Source: JAEUJT01 sp044225205 (GTDB lineage Bacteria > Myxococcota > Myxococcia > Myxococcales > Myxococcaceae). From it: DNA of 11,172 bases. This document shows positions 1-7,303 of this stretch, piece by piece (position 1 is the first letter of the stretch; every line of letters begins with the position of its first letter). The position numbers and the translations under genes are program-made. The notes beneath the pieces are model-generated. The model saw nothing but the letters and a program-made list of their open reading frames with translations, did no database searches and was not told the DNA's origin. The stretch is taken from assembly GCA_044225205.1 (NCBI GenBank), contig JBGAIY010000269.1, positions 1-11,172 on the forward strand, given 5' to 3'.

Positions 1-1
1 G

Positions 2-1891
2 AGTTCTGACAGCCAGGTGGTCTTCGTCTCGAGCCTCGCGGGTGAAAAAGGGGCGGTCGTCGGCCGCGCCACGGGGTCGGCCACCGTCAGCGCGAAGGTC
101 GGCGCCTCTTCAGCGTCGACGCCCGTCACGGTGAGCGCCGCGCAGCTGGAGCGAATCGAAGTCACGCCGCTGCTGCTCACGTTGGCCAAAGGGTCGGCCG
201 GGCGCTTCACCGCGACCGGCTTCTTCACCGACGGCACCCACCGCGACCTTTCGGCGAACGCGACCTGGTCGGTCGTCGATGCGTCGGTGGCCCGGGTCGG
301 TACCAGCGGCCAGGTGTCGTCGCTCTCGGTCGGCCACACGCGGGTGACGGTGGCGTTGGGGTCGGTTTCGAGCTCGGCCCAGGTCGACGTGACGTCGGCT
401 TCGCTCACCTCGCTCGAGTTGGCGCCGTCGCCCTTGGTGCTGCCCAAAGGCACCGCGGCCGACTTGACCGTCACGGGCCGCTATTCAGACGGTACGGCGC
501 AAGACCTGACCGACCAGGTCGTCTTCAGCACGAGCGATTCGGCCGTGGCCACCGTGTCGAACGCCGCGGGGCGCCAAGGGCACGTGCAGGCCTCGAGCCC
601 CGGCAGCGCGACCATCACCGCGGCGGGGTTTGGCCAGACCGCGACCCTGCCGGTGACGGTGTCGGCCGCGGTGTTGGTGTCGCTGCAGCTCGAACCTTCG
701 CGCCTGAGTCTCGCCGTCGGCACGTGGCAGGCGCTCATCGCCACCGGCGTGTTCAGCGACGGCACCTCGGCCGAGGTGACCCAGCAAGTGACTTGGTCGA
801 GCAGTGACGTCGCGGTCGCTGCGGTGTCGAACGTCGCCCCGAACCGGGGGTTGGTGTCGGTGAGCCACCTCGGCACCGCGACGGTGACCGCCAGCTGGGG
901 CCCCGTGTCGGTGTCGGCCGAGGTCACCGTGACCGCCGCCGTGTTGCGCACCCTCGCGTTGACCCCGCGGCCGCTCACCCTGGCCGCCGGCACCAGCCAG
1001 CGCCTCACCGCGACCGGCATTTTCACCGACGACACGACGCAAGACGTGAGCGGCCAAGTGACGTGGGCCTCGAGCGACGCGGGCATCGCGTCGGTGTCGA
1101 ACGCCCCCGGGGCGGAGGGCGTGGTGAGTGCGTTGTCGGCCGGCTCCTCCGTGGTGAGCGCCCGACTGGGCTCGGTCACCGGCACCGTGGCGGTCACCGT
1201 GACCCCGGCCACGCTCGTCGACCTCACCGTGACGACCGCTTCGACGAGCATCGCCAAGGGGCTGACCCAGCCCTTCACCGCGCGCGGCCGGTTCACCGAC
1301 AGCACGACCCAAGACCTCACCAACCAAGTGACGTGGGCGTCTTCGGCGCCACTCGTGGCCAGCGTCTCGAATTCGAATGGCAGCCGCGGGGTGTTGACCG
1401 CGTTGAGCCCCGGGCCCACCACCGTCAGCGCGACCCTGGGCACGGTCTCGGGCGGCCTCGCGGTGACGGTCACCCCGGCCGTGCTGAATTCGCTCACCGT
1501 GACGCCGCCTTCGCCCAGCTTGGCGCTGGGCACGACGGTGCGCCTGTCGGCGTCGGGCACGCTGTCTGACGGGCAGGTGGTCGACCTGTCGACGCAGGTG
1601 ACCTGGTCGAGTTCTGACGCGCTCACCGTGTCGGTTTCGAACGGGAGCGGCACCGAGGGCCGCGGTCAGCGCCTTGCTCCAGGGCAGCGCGACGATTTCG
1701 GCGCAGCTGTCGGGCAAAACCGGCTCGACCGTGGTGACCGTGACGCCGGCCGTCTTGACTGGGCTCGACGTGACGCCGGCGGCGAAGACCGTGCCGCTCG
1801 GCGTCGGGGTCGACTTCGTCGTCACCGGCACTTACTCAGACCTCACGACCCAGAACCTGACCACCCAGGCCACCTGGGCGTCGTCGAATGA
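2..1891 (+). CDS. Bacterial Ig-like (BID_2/Big_2) repeat surface protein, upstream part; 5' end outside window, frameshifted
   Basis: The frame is open from the first complete codon at position 2, and those first codons already read as repeat sequence (SSDSQV). The gene therefore starts upstream of the window, and the GTG at 17 is only an internal codon. Residues follow a 90-residue pattern: A-x-L-x-x-L-x-(V/L)-T-P, then G near 18, TATG near 24-27, (S/T)D near 30, TQDL, VTW(A/S)SSD, VA-x-VSN-x-x-G-x-x-G, a Gly, (T/S)-x-(T/V)(S/T)A and a closing VTVTP. This is the bacterial Ig-like group 2 fold of intimin/invasin-type adhesins, with an added Ser-Asn-Gly loop. Such domains act as rigid extracellular spacers or adhesive stalks. 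Repeat register is lost after the Arg codon at 1661-1663. The remaining 76 codons to the TGA at 1889-1891 are Arg/Asp-rich and unlike the repeats, so this piece ends as an out-of-frame tail. Signal peptide and binding specificity lie outside the window or are unknown. Confidence 0.85.
   Translation, partial: SSDSQVVFVSSLAGEKGAVVGRATGSATVSAKVGASSASTPVTVSAAQLERIEVTPLLLTLAKGSAGRFTATGFFTDGTHRDLSANATWSVVDASVARVGTSGQVSSLSVGHTRVTVALGSVSSSAQVDVTSASLTSLELAPSPLVLPKGTAADLTVTGRYSDGTAQDLTDQVVFSTSDSAVATVSNAAGRQGHVQASSPGSATITAAGFGQTATLPVTVSAAVLVSLQLEPSRLSLAVGTWQALIATGVFSDGTSAEVTQQVTWSSSDVAVAAVSNVAPNRGLVSVSHLGTATVTASWGPVSVSAEVTVTAAVLRTLALTPRPLTLAAGTSQRLTATGIFTDDTTQDVSGQVTWASSDAGIASVSNAPGAEGVVSALSAGSSVVSARLGSVTGTVAVTVTPATLVDLTVTTASTSIAKGLTQPFTARGRFTDSTTQDLTNQVTWASSAPLVASVSNSNGSRGVLTALSPGPTTVSATLGTVSGGLAVTVTPAVLNSLTVTPPSPSLALGTTVRLSASGTLSDGQVVDLSTQVTWSSSDALTVSVSNGSGTEGRGQRLAPGQRDDFGAAVGQNRLDRGDRDAGRLDWARRDAGGEDRAARRRGRLRRHRHLLRPHDPEPDHPGHLGVVE
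1661..1667 (+). other. Frameshift site inside Ig-like unit 6 (apparent single extra G)
   Basis: The bases are CGC GGTC. Reading CGC then GTC (dropping one G at 1664 or 1665) restores an uninterrupted 90-residue unit, with VSNGSGTEGR followed by VSALLQGSATISA. This matches the same place in other units, such as SEGRVTA in unit 11 and AEGVVSAL in unit 4. Without the correction the frame runs out of register to a stop at 1891. There is no homopolymer longer than GG and no obvious slippery heptamer, so a real indel or an assembly error is more likely than programmed frameshifting. Confidence 0.85.
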
Positions 1892-4709
1892 GGCCGTCGC
1901 GCTCGTGTCGAACGCGAGCGGCTCGCAGGGCCACGCGTCGAGCGTGAGCACCGGGTTCACCACCATCACCGCGACGTTCGGAGGCCAGGTCGCGCACGTT
2001 CGTCTCGACGTGAGCGCCGCGACCTTGGCGAGCATCGAAGTCAGCCCGGCGAGCGCGCGGTTGGCCAAACTCACCTCGGGCCGGTTTCAAGCGACCGGCG
2101 TCTACACCGACGGCCGCACCGAAGACTTGAGCGGCCAGGTGTCGTGGTCGACCGGTGACGTGTTGGTCGCGACGGTCGACCCCGTCACCGGCCGCGCCAC
2201 TGGGGTCGGCGGCGGAGTCACCTCGGTCGTCGCCACCCAGGGCCTGGTGAGCGGCAGCGCCCAACTGACGGTGACCGACGTGTCGTTGGTCAGCCTGGCG
2301 CTTTCACCGGCGATGCCGTCTTCGCCCGCGGGGTTCACCAAGCAGCTGAGCGCGACTGGCACCTTCAGCGATTCGAGCACCCAAGACCTCACCGACCAAG
2401 TGTCGTGGAACTCGAGCGACTCGAGCCTCGCCACGGTGTCGAACGCCCCCGCGAGCCCCGGGTTGGTGAGCGCGCTCAAGGTGGGCACGCCCACGGTGTC
2501 GGCCACCGCCCTGGGCCAGACCGGCAGCACGGTGTTCACGGTGACCAGCGCGCTGCTCGTTTCCATCGGGGTCAACCCACAGACGGCGTCGACCCCCAAG
2601 GGGTTGACGCAGTCGTTCACCGCGTCGGGCGTCTTCACCGACGGCTCGACGAGCGACGTCACCACGTCGGTCACGTGGGCCAGCTCCGACGCCGCGGTCG
2701 CTTCGGTGTCGAACGCCTCGGGCAGCAACGGCCTGGCCACCGCCCTCACGTTGGGCACGACCACCATTTCGGCGAGCTGGTCGGGCAAGTCGAGCAGCGC
2801 GGTCATGACGGTGACGGCCGCGCAGCTGGTGCACCTCGACCTCACGCCGTCGGCGCCGACGCTGCCCGCGGGTGTCTCGGTGTCGTTGACGGCGACCGGC
2901 ACGTACACCGACGCGACCACCCAGAACCTCACCGCGAACGTCACCTGGGCGTCAGACAGCGAATCGGTGGCGTCGGTCTCGAACGCGGGTGGCAGCGAAG
3001 GGCGGGTCACGGCGCACGCCGTGGGCACCGCCACGGTGACCGCGTCGCTGGCCGGCCAAGTCGGCTCGACGGTCGTCACGGTGACGCCGGCCCAGCTCGT
3101 GTCGATTGGGCTGAGCCCGGCCACCCCCACCGTGCCGCGCGGCTTGAGTCAGGCCCTCAGCGCGACCGGCGTCTACACCGACGGGTCGACCCAAGACCTC
3201 ACCGCGGTGGCCACCTGGTCGTCGACCGACTCGACCGTCGCTCCGGTGGTGCCGAGCGGGCTCGGGGCCGGCACCGTCACCGCCAGCAACACCGGCAGCG
3301 CCACGATTTCGGCCACCTCGGGAGGCAAGACCGGTTCGACCCTGTTCACCGTGTCGGCCGCGGTGCTGCAATCGTTGCAAGTCACGCCGTCGAGCCCGTC
3401 GGTCGCGGCGGGGTTGCACCGCGCGTTGACGGCGACCGGCGTGTACTCCGACGCGTCGACCCAAGACCTCACCACCCAGGTGACCTGGTCGTCGCTCGAC
3501 CCCGCCACCGCCAGCGTGTCGAATGCGAGCGGCAGCGAAGGCGACGTCACCGGCCTCGTCGCCGGTTCGACCACCATCACCGCGGCGAAGGGCTCGGTGC
3601 AAGGGCAGGTGACCTTCACCGTCACGCCGGCGGTGCTGCAGCAAATTGAAGTCACTCCGGCGAACACCGCGGTGCCGAAGGGGTTGCCGGTGCAGTACGT
3701 GGCCACCGGCATCTTCAGCAACTCGACGACGCAGAACCTGACGACCCAGGTCACCTGGTCGACCGACGACGCGTCGACCGTGGCCATTTCGAACGCCAGT
3801 GGCAGCGAAGGTCGCGCGTCGACGCTGAAGGTGGGCGCGGTCACGGTGACGGCGCAGCTGGGGTCGGTCTCGGGGTCGACCCCGCTGACCGTGAGCCCCG
3901 CGGCCATGGTGTCGTTGGCGGTGACGCCGTCGGGGCCGAACTTGCCGCTCGGTACGGTGCGCCAATTCACCGCCACCGCCACGTACACCGACGCGAGCAC
4001 CCAAGTCGTGACCGCGCTGTCGACCTGGTCGTCGAGCGACGCCGCGGTGGTCGACGTGTCGAACGGTTCGAGCAGCCACGGCTTGGCCACCACTTTCATG
4101 ATCGGCTCCGCCGACGTTTCGGCGAGCTATGGAGGCTTCGTCGGCACCTCCCACGTCACCGTCACGCAAGCGACGTTGGTCGCCATCGACCTGACTCCGC
4201 CGGCCGGGTCGACGCCGCTCGGTTTCACGCGCCAATTCATCGCCATCGGCACCTATTCAGACGCCACGACGCAAGTGCTCACGAACGTCGCGCTCTGGGC
4301 CTCGAGCGACACCAGCAAGGCCTTCATTTCGAACGCGAACGGTTCGAGAGGCCTGATGTCGACCGTCGCCACCGGCCCGGTGACGATTTCGGCGACGTAC
4401 CAAGGCATCACCGGCACCAGCAACCACGCGGTGTCGGCGGCGGTGCTCGTCGGGTTGACGGTTTCGCCCGCCTCGGTGACCGTGGCCAACGGGGGCACCG
4501 CCACGCTCACCGCCACCGGCACGTTTTCTGACGCGTCGACGCAGAACGTGACGACGTCGGTGCTGTGGTCGACCCAAGACGCGGCCAAGGTGCAGGTGTC
4601 GAACGCATCGGGCTCCTGCTGGGTCGTCACCGGGCTCGCGGTGGGCAGCACGACCGTCACCGCCACCATGGGCGCGTACTCAGACAGCGCGAGCATCACC
4701 GTGCAGTGA
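1674..4709 (+). CDS. Bacterial Ig-like (BID_2/Big_2) repeat protein, downstream part of the same frameshifted gene
   Basis: This frame holds the second half of unit 6 and units 7 to 17 of the same tandem Ig-like array, ending at TGA 4707-4709. Homology to the repeats actually begins at the GTC codon 1665-1667, directly after the frame break. The TTG at 1674 is only the first possible start triplet. It has no Shine-Dalgarno sequence and no signal peptide, so it is not a convincing independent gene. Units are 90 residues long, except unit 8 (87) and unit 17 (89). The protein stops at the end of the last repeat: there is no LPXTG motif, no C-terminal hydrophobic segment, no autotransporter barrel and no type IX sorting domain. 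Any anchoring signal must therefore be N-terminal, or the protein is secreted. The only cysteine in the 1,568 visible residues is in unit 17 (SGSCWVV), where other units have Glu-Gly. The next gene is convergent and starts 14 bases away. Confidence 0.85.
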   Translation: MLQGSATISAQLSGKTGSTVVTVTPAVLTGLDVTPAAKTVPLGVGVDFVVTGTYSDLTTQNLTTQATWASSNEAVALVSNASGSQGHASSVSTGFTTITATFGGQVAHVRLDVSAATLASIEVSPASARLAKLTSGRFQATGVYTDGRTEDLSGQVSWSTGDVLVATVDPVTGRATGVGGGVTSVVATQGLVSGSAQLTVTDVSLVSLALSPAMPSSPAGFTKQLSATGTFSDSSTQDLTDQVSWNSSDSSLATVSNAPASPGLVSALKVGTPTVSATALGQTGSTVFTVTSALLVSIGVNPQTASTPKGLTQSFTASGVFTDGSTSDVTTSVTWASSDAAVASVSNASGSNGLATALTLGTTTISASWSGKSSSAVMTVTAAQLVHLDLTPSAPTLPAGVSVSLTATGTYTDATTQNLTANVTWASDSESVASVSNAGGSEGRVTAHAVGTATVTASLAGQVGSTVVTVTPAQLVSIGLSPATPTVPRGLSQALSATGVYTDGSTQDLTAVATWSSTDSTVAPVVPSGLGAGTVTASNTGSATISATSGGKTGSTLFTVSAAVLQSLQVTPSSPSVAAGLHRALTATGVYSDASTQDLTTQVTWSSLDPATASVSNASGSEGDVTGLVAGSTTITAAKGSVQGQVTFTVTPAVLQQIEVTPANTAVPKGLPVQYVATGIFSNSTTQNLTTQVTWSTDDASTVAISNASGSEGRASTLKVGAVTVTAQLGSVSGSTPLTVSPAAMVSLAVTPSGPNLPLGTVRQFTATATYTDASTQVVTALSTWSSSDAAVVDVSNGSSSHGLATTFMIGSADVSASYGGFVGTSHVTVTQATLVAIDLTPPAGSTPLGFTRQFIAIGTYSDATTQVLTNVALWASSDTSKAFISNANGSRGLMSTVATGPVTISATYQGITGTSNHAVSAAVLVGLTVSPASVTVANGGTATLTATGTFSDASTQNVTTSVLWSTQDAAKVQVSNASGSCWVVTGLAVGSTTVTATMGAYSDSASITVQ

Positions 4710-4723
4710 CGAGGTGGCCGCCC

Positions 4724-5689
4724 TCACGGAGCCGGCGCCACGGGCCACTGGCTTGGTTCGTGCCCGTAGTACACCTTGAGCGCCGGAGTCGCCCGAACGA
4801 AGCCCCGCAGCCTCGCCAGCGTTTGCGCGGCCTCGTCGCGACTCACCACGAACCCGGGCACGACGTCGTGCTGAAAACCCTCTTCGAGGTGCGAAGCGTC
4901 GAACATCAGGAGCGTCGGGCCCTCCGCGGCGTTGATGACCACCGCGAGCCCGCCGGCCGTATGGCCTTTCGCGTCGATGAGCCAAATCGAGCCGTCGCCG
5001 AACAGGTCAATGGCGGGCCCCACCTCGGGCATCACCTCGGCACCGACGAACGAGACGGTGGTGACGGGGTAGGTGCCGACGAGTTGCTCGGTCAAGTACC
5101 CCGAAAACAAGCGGGTGCCCGACGACATGGCGCGCCATTCGTCTTCAGTGACGAGCACCGGCACCGCGTGTTCACGCTCGAGCGCACGCAGCCCGCTCGC
5201 GTGGTCGCCGTGGCCGTGTGAAAGCACGACGAAGGCCAGCTGGTCGGGGCGCACGCCTCGACGCCGCAACTGCGTGACGAGGTCGCCGTCGGGGCTCGGC
5301 TGACAGGGCACCCAAAAGAAGGGCCGCGCGCCGTACGAACAGTTTCCCGAGGAGACCCCGGTGTCGAAGACCACCCAACCGCGCGTTGGGTGTTTCACGA
5401 GGTCGAAGGGAGAAGGCACCCACTGCTCGCGCTTCGCCGACTCGGGCGTGCGTGGGTTGTTCTGGTCGATGAGAATGTCGGGGCCGGCCTTGACCCAACC
5501 GCTGAGCAGGGGCTCCACGCTCAGCGCCGTGGGTTGCGCAAAGACCTCGGCCCAGCTGCGTGCTGGCCGCGACGCGTCGCGTTCGCTCGAGCGCACGGTG
5601 ACGACGTGGGGCCCAAGACTCACACATGAAACAGTCACGGCCAGCGCGGCCACGAGCAGGAGGCGAGGGGTCTTGGAGGGGGGCTTCAT
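4724..5689 (-). CDS. Metallo-beta-lactamase-fold hydrolase, probable lipoprotein, AHL-lactonase (AiiA)-like
   Basis: 321 residues. A short basic N-terminus and hydrophobic stretch (10-21) end at TVSC with Cys22. This is a plausible though imperfect lipobox (Thr at -3), so the enzyme is probably a periplasmic or outer-membrane lipoprotein. The MBL-fold metal site is complete: DTG at 109-111, HGHGDH with His158, His160, Asp162 and His163, GHTAGG with His243, FDAS with Asp264, and YGH with His310. Spacings and the C-terminal half (FDAS, E-x-F, D-x-VPGF, L-x-RLRGFV, then YGHE) closely follow Bacillus AiiA-type N-acyl-homoserine lactonases. The residue equivalent to AiiA Tyr194 is His267, and there is about 20 extra residues between His163 and His243. 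A lactonase or other ester/lactone hydrolase is the likely activity; the substrate is not determinable from sequence. The ATG at 5689 is chosen because it precedes the signal peptide; no Shine-Dalgarno is visible. It is convergent with the repeat gene and divergent from the next gene. Confidence 0.85.
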   Translation of the reverse strand: MKPPSKTPRLLLVAALAVTVSCVSLGPHVVTVRSSERDASRPARSWAEVFAQPTALSVEPLLSGWVKAGPDILIDQNNPRTPESAKREQWVPSPFDLVKHPTRGWVVFDTGVSSGNCSYGARPFFWVPCQPSPDGDLVTQLRRRGVRPDQLAFVVLSHGHGDHASGLRALEREHAVPVLVTEDEWRAMSSGTRLFSGYLTEQLVGTYPVTTVSFVGAEVMPEVGPAIDLFGDGSIWLIDAKGHTAGGLAVVINAAEGPTLLMFDASHLEEGFQHDVVPGFVVSRDEAAQTLARLRGFVRATPALKVYYGHEPSQWPVAPAP

Positions 5690-5781
5690 CGGGCTGCGGC
5701 TTGTAGCAGTGACTTGGTGGTGCGCAAGGCGCGTCGCGCGGGCCGGTTTGACGCTCGACTCGTTGTTTGCGACTTTCAGGC
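5690..5781. promoter_or_regulatory. Divergent intergenic region with candidate promoters for both flanking genes
   Basis: These 92 bases separate two divergent starts. On the minus strand, TTGCGC (5727-5722) and TACAAG (5705-5700) are 16 bases apart and would start transcription about 4 bases before the ATG at 5689. On the plus strand, TTGACG (5748-5753) has a good -35 look, but the -10 at 17-base spacing (GACTTT, 5771-5776) is poor; it would start transcription at about the ATG at 5782. Neither start codon has a clear Shine-Dalgarno, which would fit short or absent leaders. This is pattern matching only. Confidence 0.3.
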
Positions 5782-7269
5782 ATGGGGCTCACACTGCGTC
5801 GAGCAACGCTGGTCACCCTCGCCTTCGGGGTGGTGGCCTTCGGGGCCTTTCGGGTGGTGCGACCCCGGCTCGAGAGACGCTCGGCGCTGGTCGGCCAACC
5901 CCAAGTGGCCGCGCAGTTCATGGTTTCGGCCGACGGCGAATCGGCCACCCTTCAGCTCACCGGTCGTGCTGCCGCCGAACTGGCGCTGGTGCTCGCTTCG
6001 GCGCTCGACGGCGAAGACGCAGCGCAGGTCAATGAACCCGACTTCTCGGTCTGGGGCCATGGCGTGCACTGCGGTCGTTGGCCCGTCGGCCAGACGACGT
6101 ATTCGTGTTCGCTCTTCTTGCAGGCGACCGAGCTTGGCTTTTTTTCGTCGCCCGCGGTGAAGGGCGTCTTCGCGCCCGCCGCCGTTTCGCTCGGAAGCAG
6201 CTCGTTCGGGTCGGGCCGGGTGACTTACCAGTGGAGCGCCCCGAGCATCGCCAACCAGAGCCTCACCGAGTTCTGCGAGTACCACCACGGGCACGTCGCG
6301 GGCTCTCCGGTACGGCTGACGTGCAGCCCGACGGCCCAGGGCACGCTGACCGGCCAGCTCGAACTCGACTTCGGCGGCGTGACCACTCGCTCGGCCACCG
6401 TGAAGCCGAACCCGAACGAGGGCACCGACTCGGCCTGTCGCTTGGCGTGGCCCAGCGAAGCGGGGTTTCTGGCCGCGCGGGCCTGGTCGGCGCCCGGTGA
6501 CTGTCGGTCGTGGTGCGAGCGCGCGGTGCTCGCGTTTTCTCAAAACAACCCCGACGAGGCGAATCAAGCCTGGCTCGTCGAATGCCAATGGCACGGCGCC
6601 GCGCTGCCGTTCAGCAATTCGGTTCGTGCGCCGCGCGCCACGGTCGAAACACTGGGCGCGCTGTCGCTCTTGCCGGGTGCGGCGACCGTGCACTCGCCGA
6701 CGGTCTTGGCCGTTGGTTTTGAGCTCTCGCCCCCGGCGTTTTCGGGCACGCTCGAGCTCGTCGAAGTGGGCGAAGCGGGGCAGCGCTTGGCGACGCTCGG
6801 GCAGGTCGAAGTGCCTCCGCTCGCCGCGAGGGCGCGTGGAGCGACCCGGCACGTGCTCGGTCACCCCACCGTGACGTTCGAGCGCCTGGGCGAGTGCCGG
6901 GTTCAACTCGTTGCTCCCGAAGGCGCCGCGACCTCGCCGGTCGAAGTCTTCGACGTGTTTCCGAAGGGCGTACCCACGGGCTCCCGCGTCGCCGACTTGG
7001 GGCACCCGGTGAAATGGCGCGGCCGCGAAGTGGTGTCGAACGAGTTGTTCGTGCGGCTGCGAAAACCCAAAGACTTCGCCACCGCGCAACGGCTGGCCGA
7101 GTCGGTGGGCATGCGCCTCGTCGGCTACGCGCATCACCACGAGAACTGGCAGTTCGCCTTCGCCGAGGAGGGCACCGCCGCCCGTCTCGAGACCGCCTAC
7201 GTCGCCTTGACGGCGAATGCCGCGGTCGCCGCGGTCGAGCCCGACGGCGTGCTGCACGTGACCGACTGA
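5782..7269 (+). CDS. Exported or membrane-anchored protein of unknown function with C-terminal subtilase-propeptide (I9)-like domain
   Basis: 495 residues from the ATG at 5782. A TTG at 5767 would add five residues, but the ATG places the basic MGLTLRR directly before a hydrophobic segment (about 9-23), giving a normal signal peptide or signal anchor. Residues 40-290 resemble no family I know and contain eight cysteines (97, 109, 165, 181, 219, 241, 245, 268) that could form disulfides outside the cytoplasm; a ninth is Cys372. Residues about 300-393 look like a beta-sandwich. Residues about 419-493 follow the subtilisin-type propeptide pattern: ELFVRLRK, an alpha-helix ending in a Gly turn (AESVGMRLVG), a Trp-Gln-Phe-Ala-Phe strand, a second helix (RLETAYVALTANAAV) and the closing AAVEPDGVLHV. 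The protein ends there with no catalytic domain. An inhibitor or interaction role for that part is inference. The gene is monocistronic and divergent from the MBL-fold gene. Confidence 0.8.
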   Translation: MGLTLRRATLVTLAFGVVAFGAFRVVRPRLERRSALVGQPQVAAQFMVSADGESATLQLTGRAAAELALVLASALDGEDAAQVNEPDFSVWGHGVHCGRWPVGQTTYSCSLFLQATELGFFSSPAVKGVFAPAAVSLGSSSFGSGRVTYQWSAPSIANQSLTEFCEYHHGHVAGSPVRLTCSPTAQGTLTGQLELDFGGVTTRSATVKPNPNEGTDSACRLAWPSEAGFLAARAWSAPGDCRSWCERAVLAFSQNNPDEANQAWLVECQWHGAALPFSNSVRAPRATVETLGALSLLPGAATVHSPTVLAVGFELSPPAFSGTLELVEVGEAGQRLATLGQVEVPPLAARARGATRHVLGHPTVTFERLGECRVQLVAPEGAATSPVEVFDVFPKGVPTGSRVADLGHPVKWRGREVVSNELFVRLRKPKDFATAQRLAESVGMRLVGYAHHHENWQFAFAEEGTAARLETAYVALTANAAVAAVEPDGVLHVTD

Positions 7270-7303
7270 GCGTTTCTCGCCGCACGGGCGCTCGAAAACG
7301 CTC
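7268..7303. terminator. Possible bidirectional hairpin terminator after the 495-residue gene
   Basis: GAGCGTTT (7268-7275) and AAACGCTC (7296-7303) form a perfect 8-bp stem that overlaps the TGA stop. Inside the 20-base loop, CGCC (7278-7281) and GGCG (7287-7290) can pair again. The structure is symmetrical, so it could act for both convergent transcripts. There is no following T-run on either strand, which argues against a classical intrinsic terminator. Confidence 0.3.

Larger units (their letters stand above)
2..4706 (+). repeat. Tandem array of 17 full about 270-bp Ig-like coding repeats plus one partial
   Basis: Unit boundaries, taken at the A-x-L that opens each domain: partial unit 2-139; then 140-397, 398-667, 668-937, 938-1207, 1208-1477, 1478-1748 (271 bases, carrying the extra G), 1749-2018, 2019-2279, 2280-2549, 2550-2819, 2820-3089, 3090-3359, 3360-3629, 3630-3899, 3900-4169, 4170-4439 and 4440-4706. 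Most units are exactly 270 bases. The first full unit (86 aa) and the eighth (87 aa) are shorter and lack the Ser-Asn-x-x-Gly loop; the twelfth also lacks the Ser-Asn. Units are clearly related but diverged at the protein level (about half identical where I aligned pairs by hand). Short DNA words such as GTGTCGAACGC recur once per unit. Confidence 0.9.

Noticed and set aside
17..19. GTG at 17 as the true start of the Ig-repeat gene
   Set aside because: The codons before it (from 2) already match the repeat consensus (SSDSQV), so the real start is upstream of the window.
1661..1673. Programmed ribosomal frameshift in the repeat gene
   Set aside because: No slippery heptamer, rare-codon pause or nearby stop in the upstream frame is seen; that frame runs 220 bases further. 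A simple indel or assembly error is the plainer explanation.
481..4235. Long open frames antisense to the Ig-repeat gene (481-1653, 485-1831, 2102-3130, 2952-4235, 3173-4099)
   Set aside because: They mirror the periodicity of the plus-strand repeats, several are Arg/His-rich or overlap each other in different frames, and none has a signal peptide or ribosome site. They are GC-rich shadows.
140..4706. CRISPR or satellite-type repeat array
   Set aside because: The 270-base period is coding, units are diverged in DNA but conserved in protein pattern, and there are no short identical repeats with spacers.
5776..7257. 493-residue minus-strand open frame
   Set aside because: It is the antisense shadow of the signal-anchored 495-residue protein, with Arg/Gly-rich low-complexity composition.
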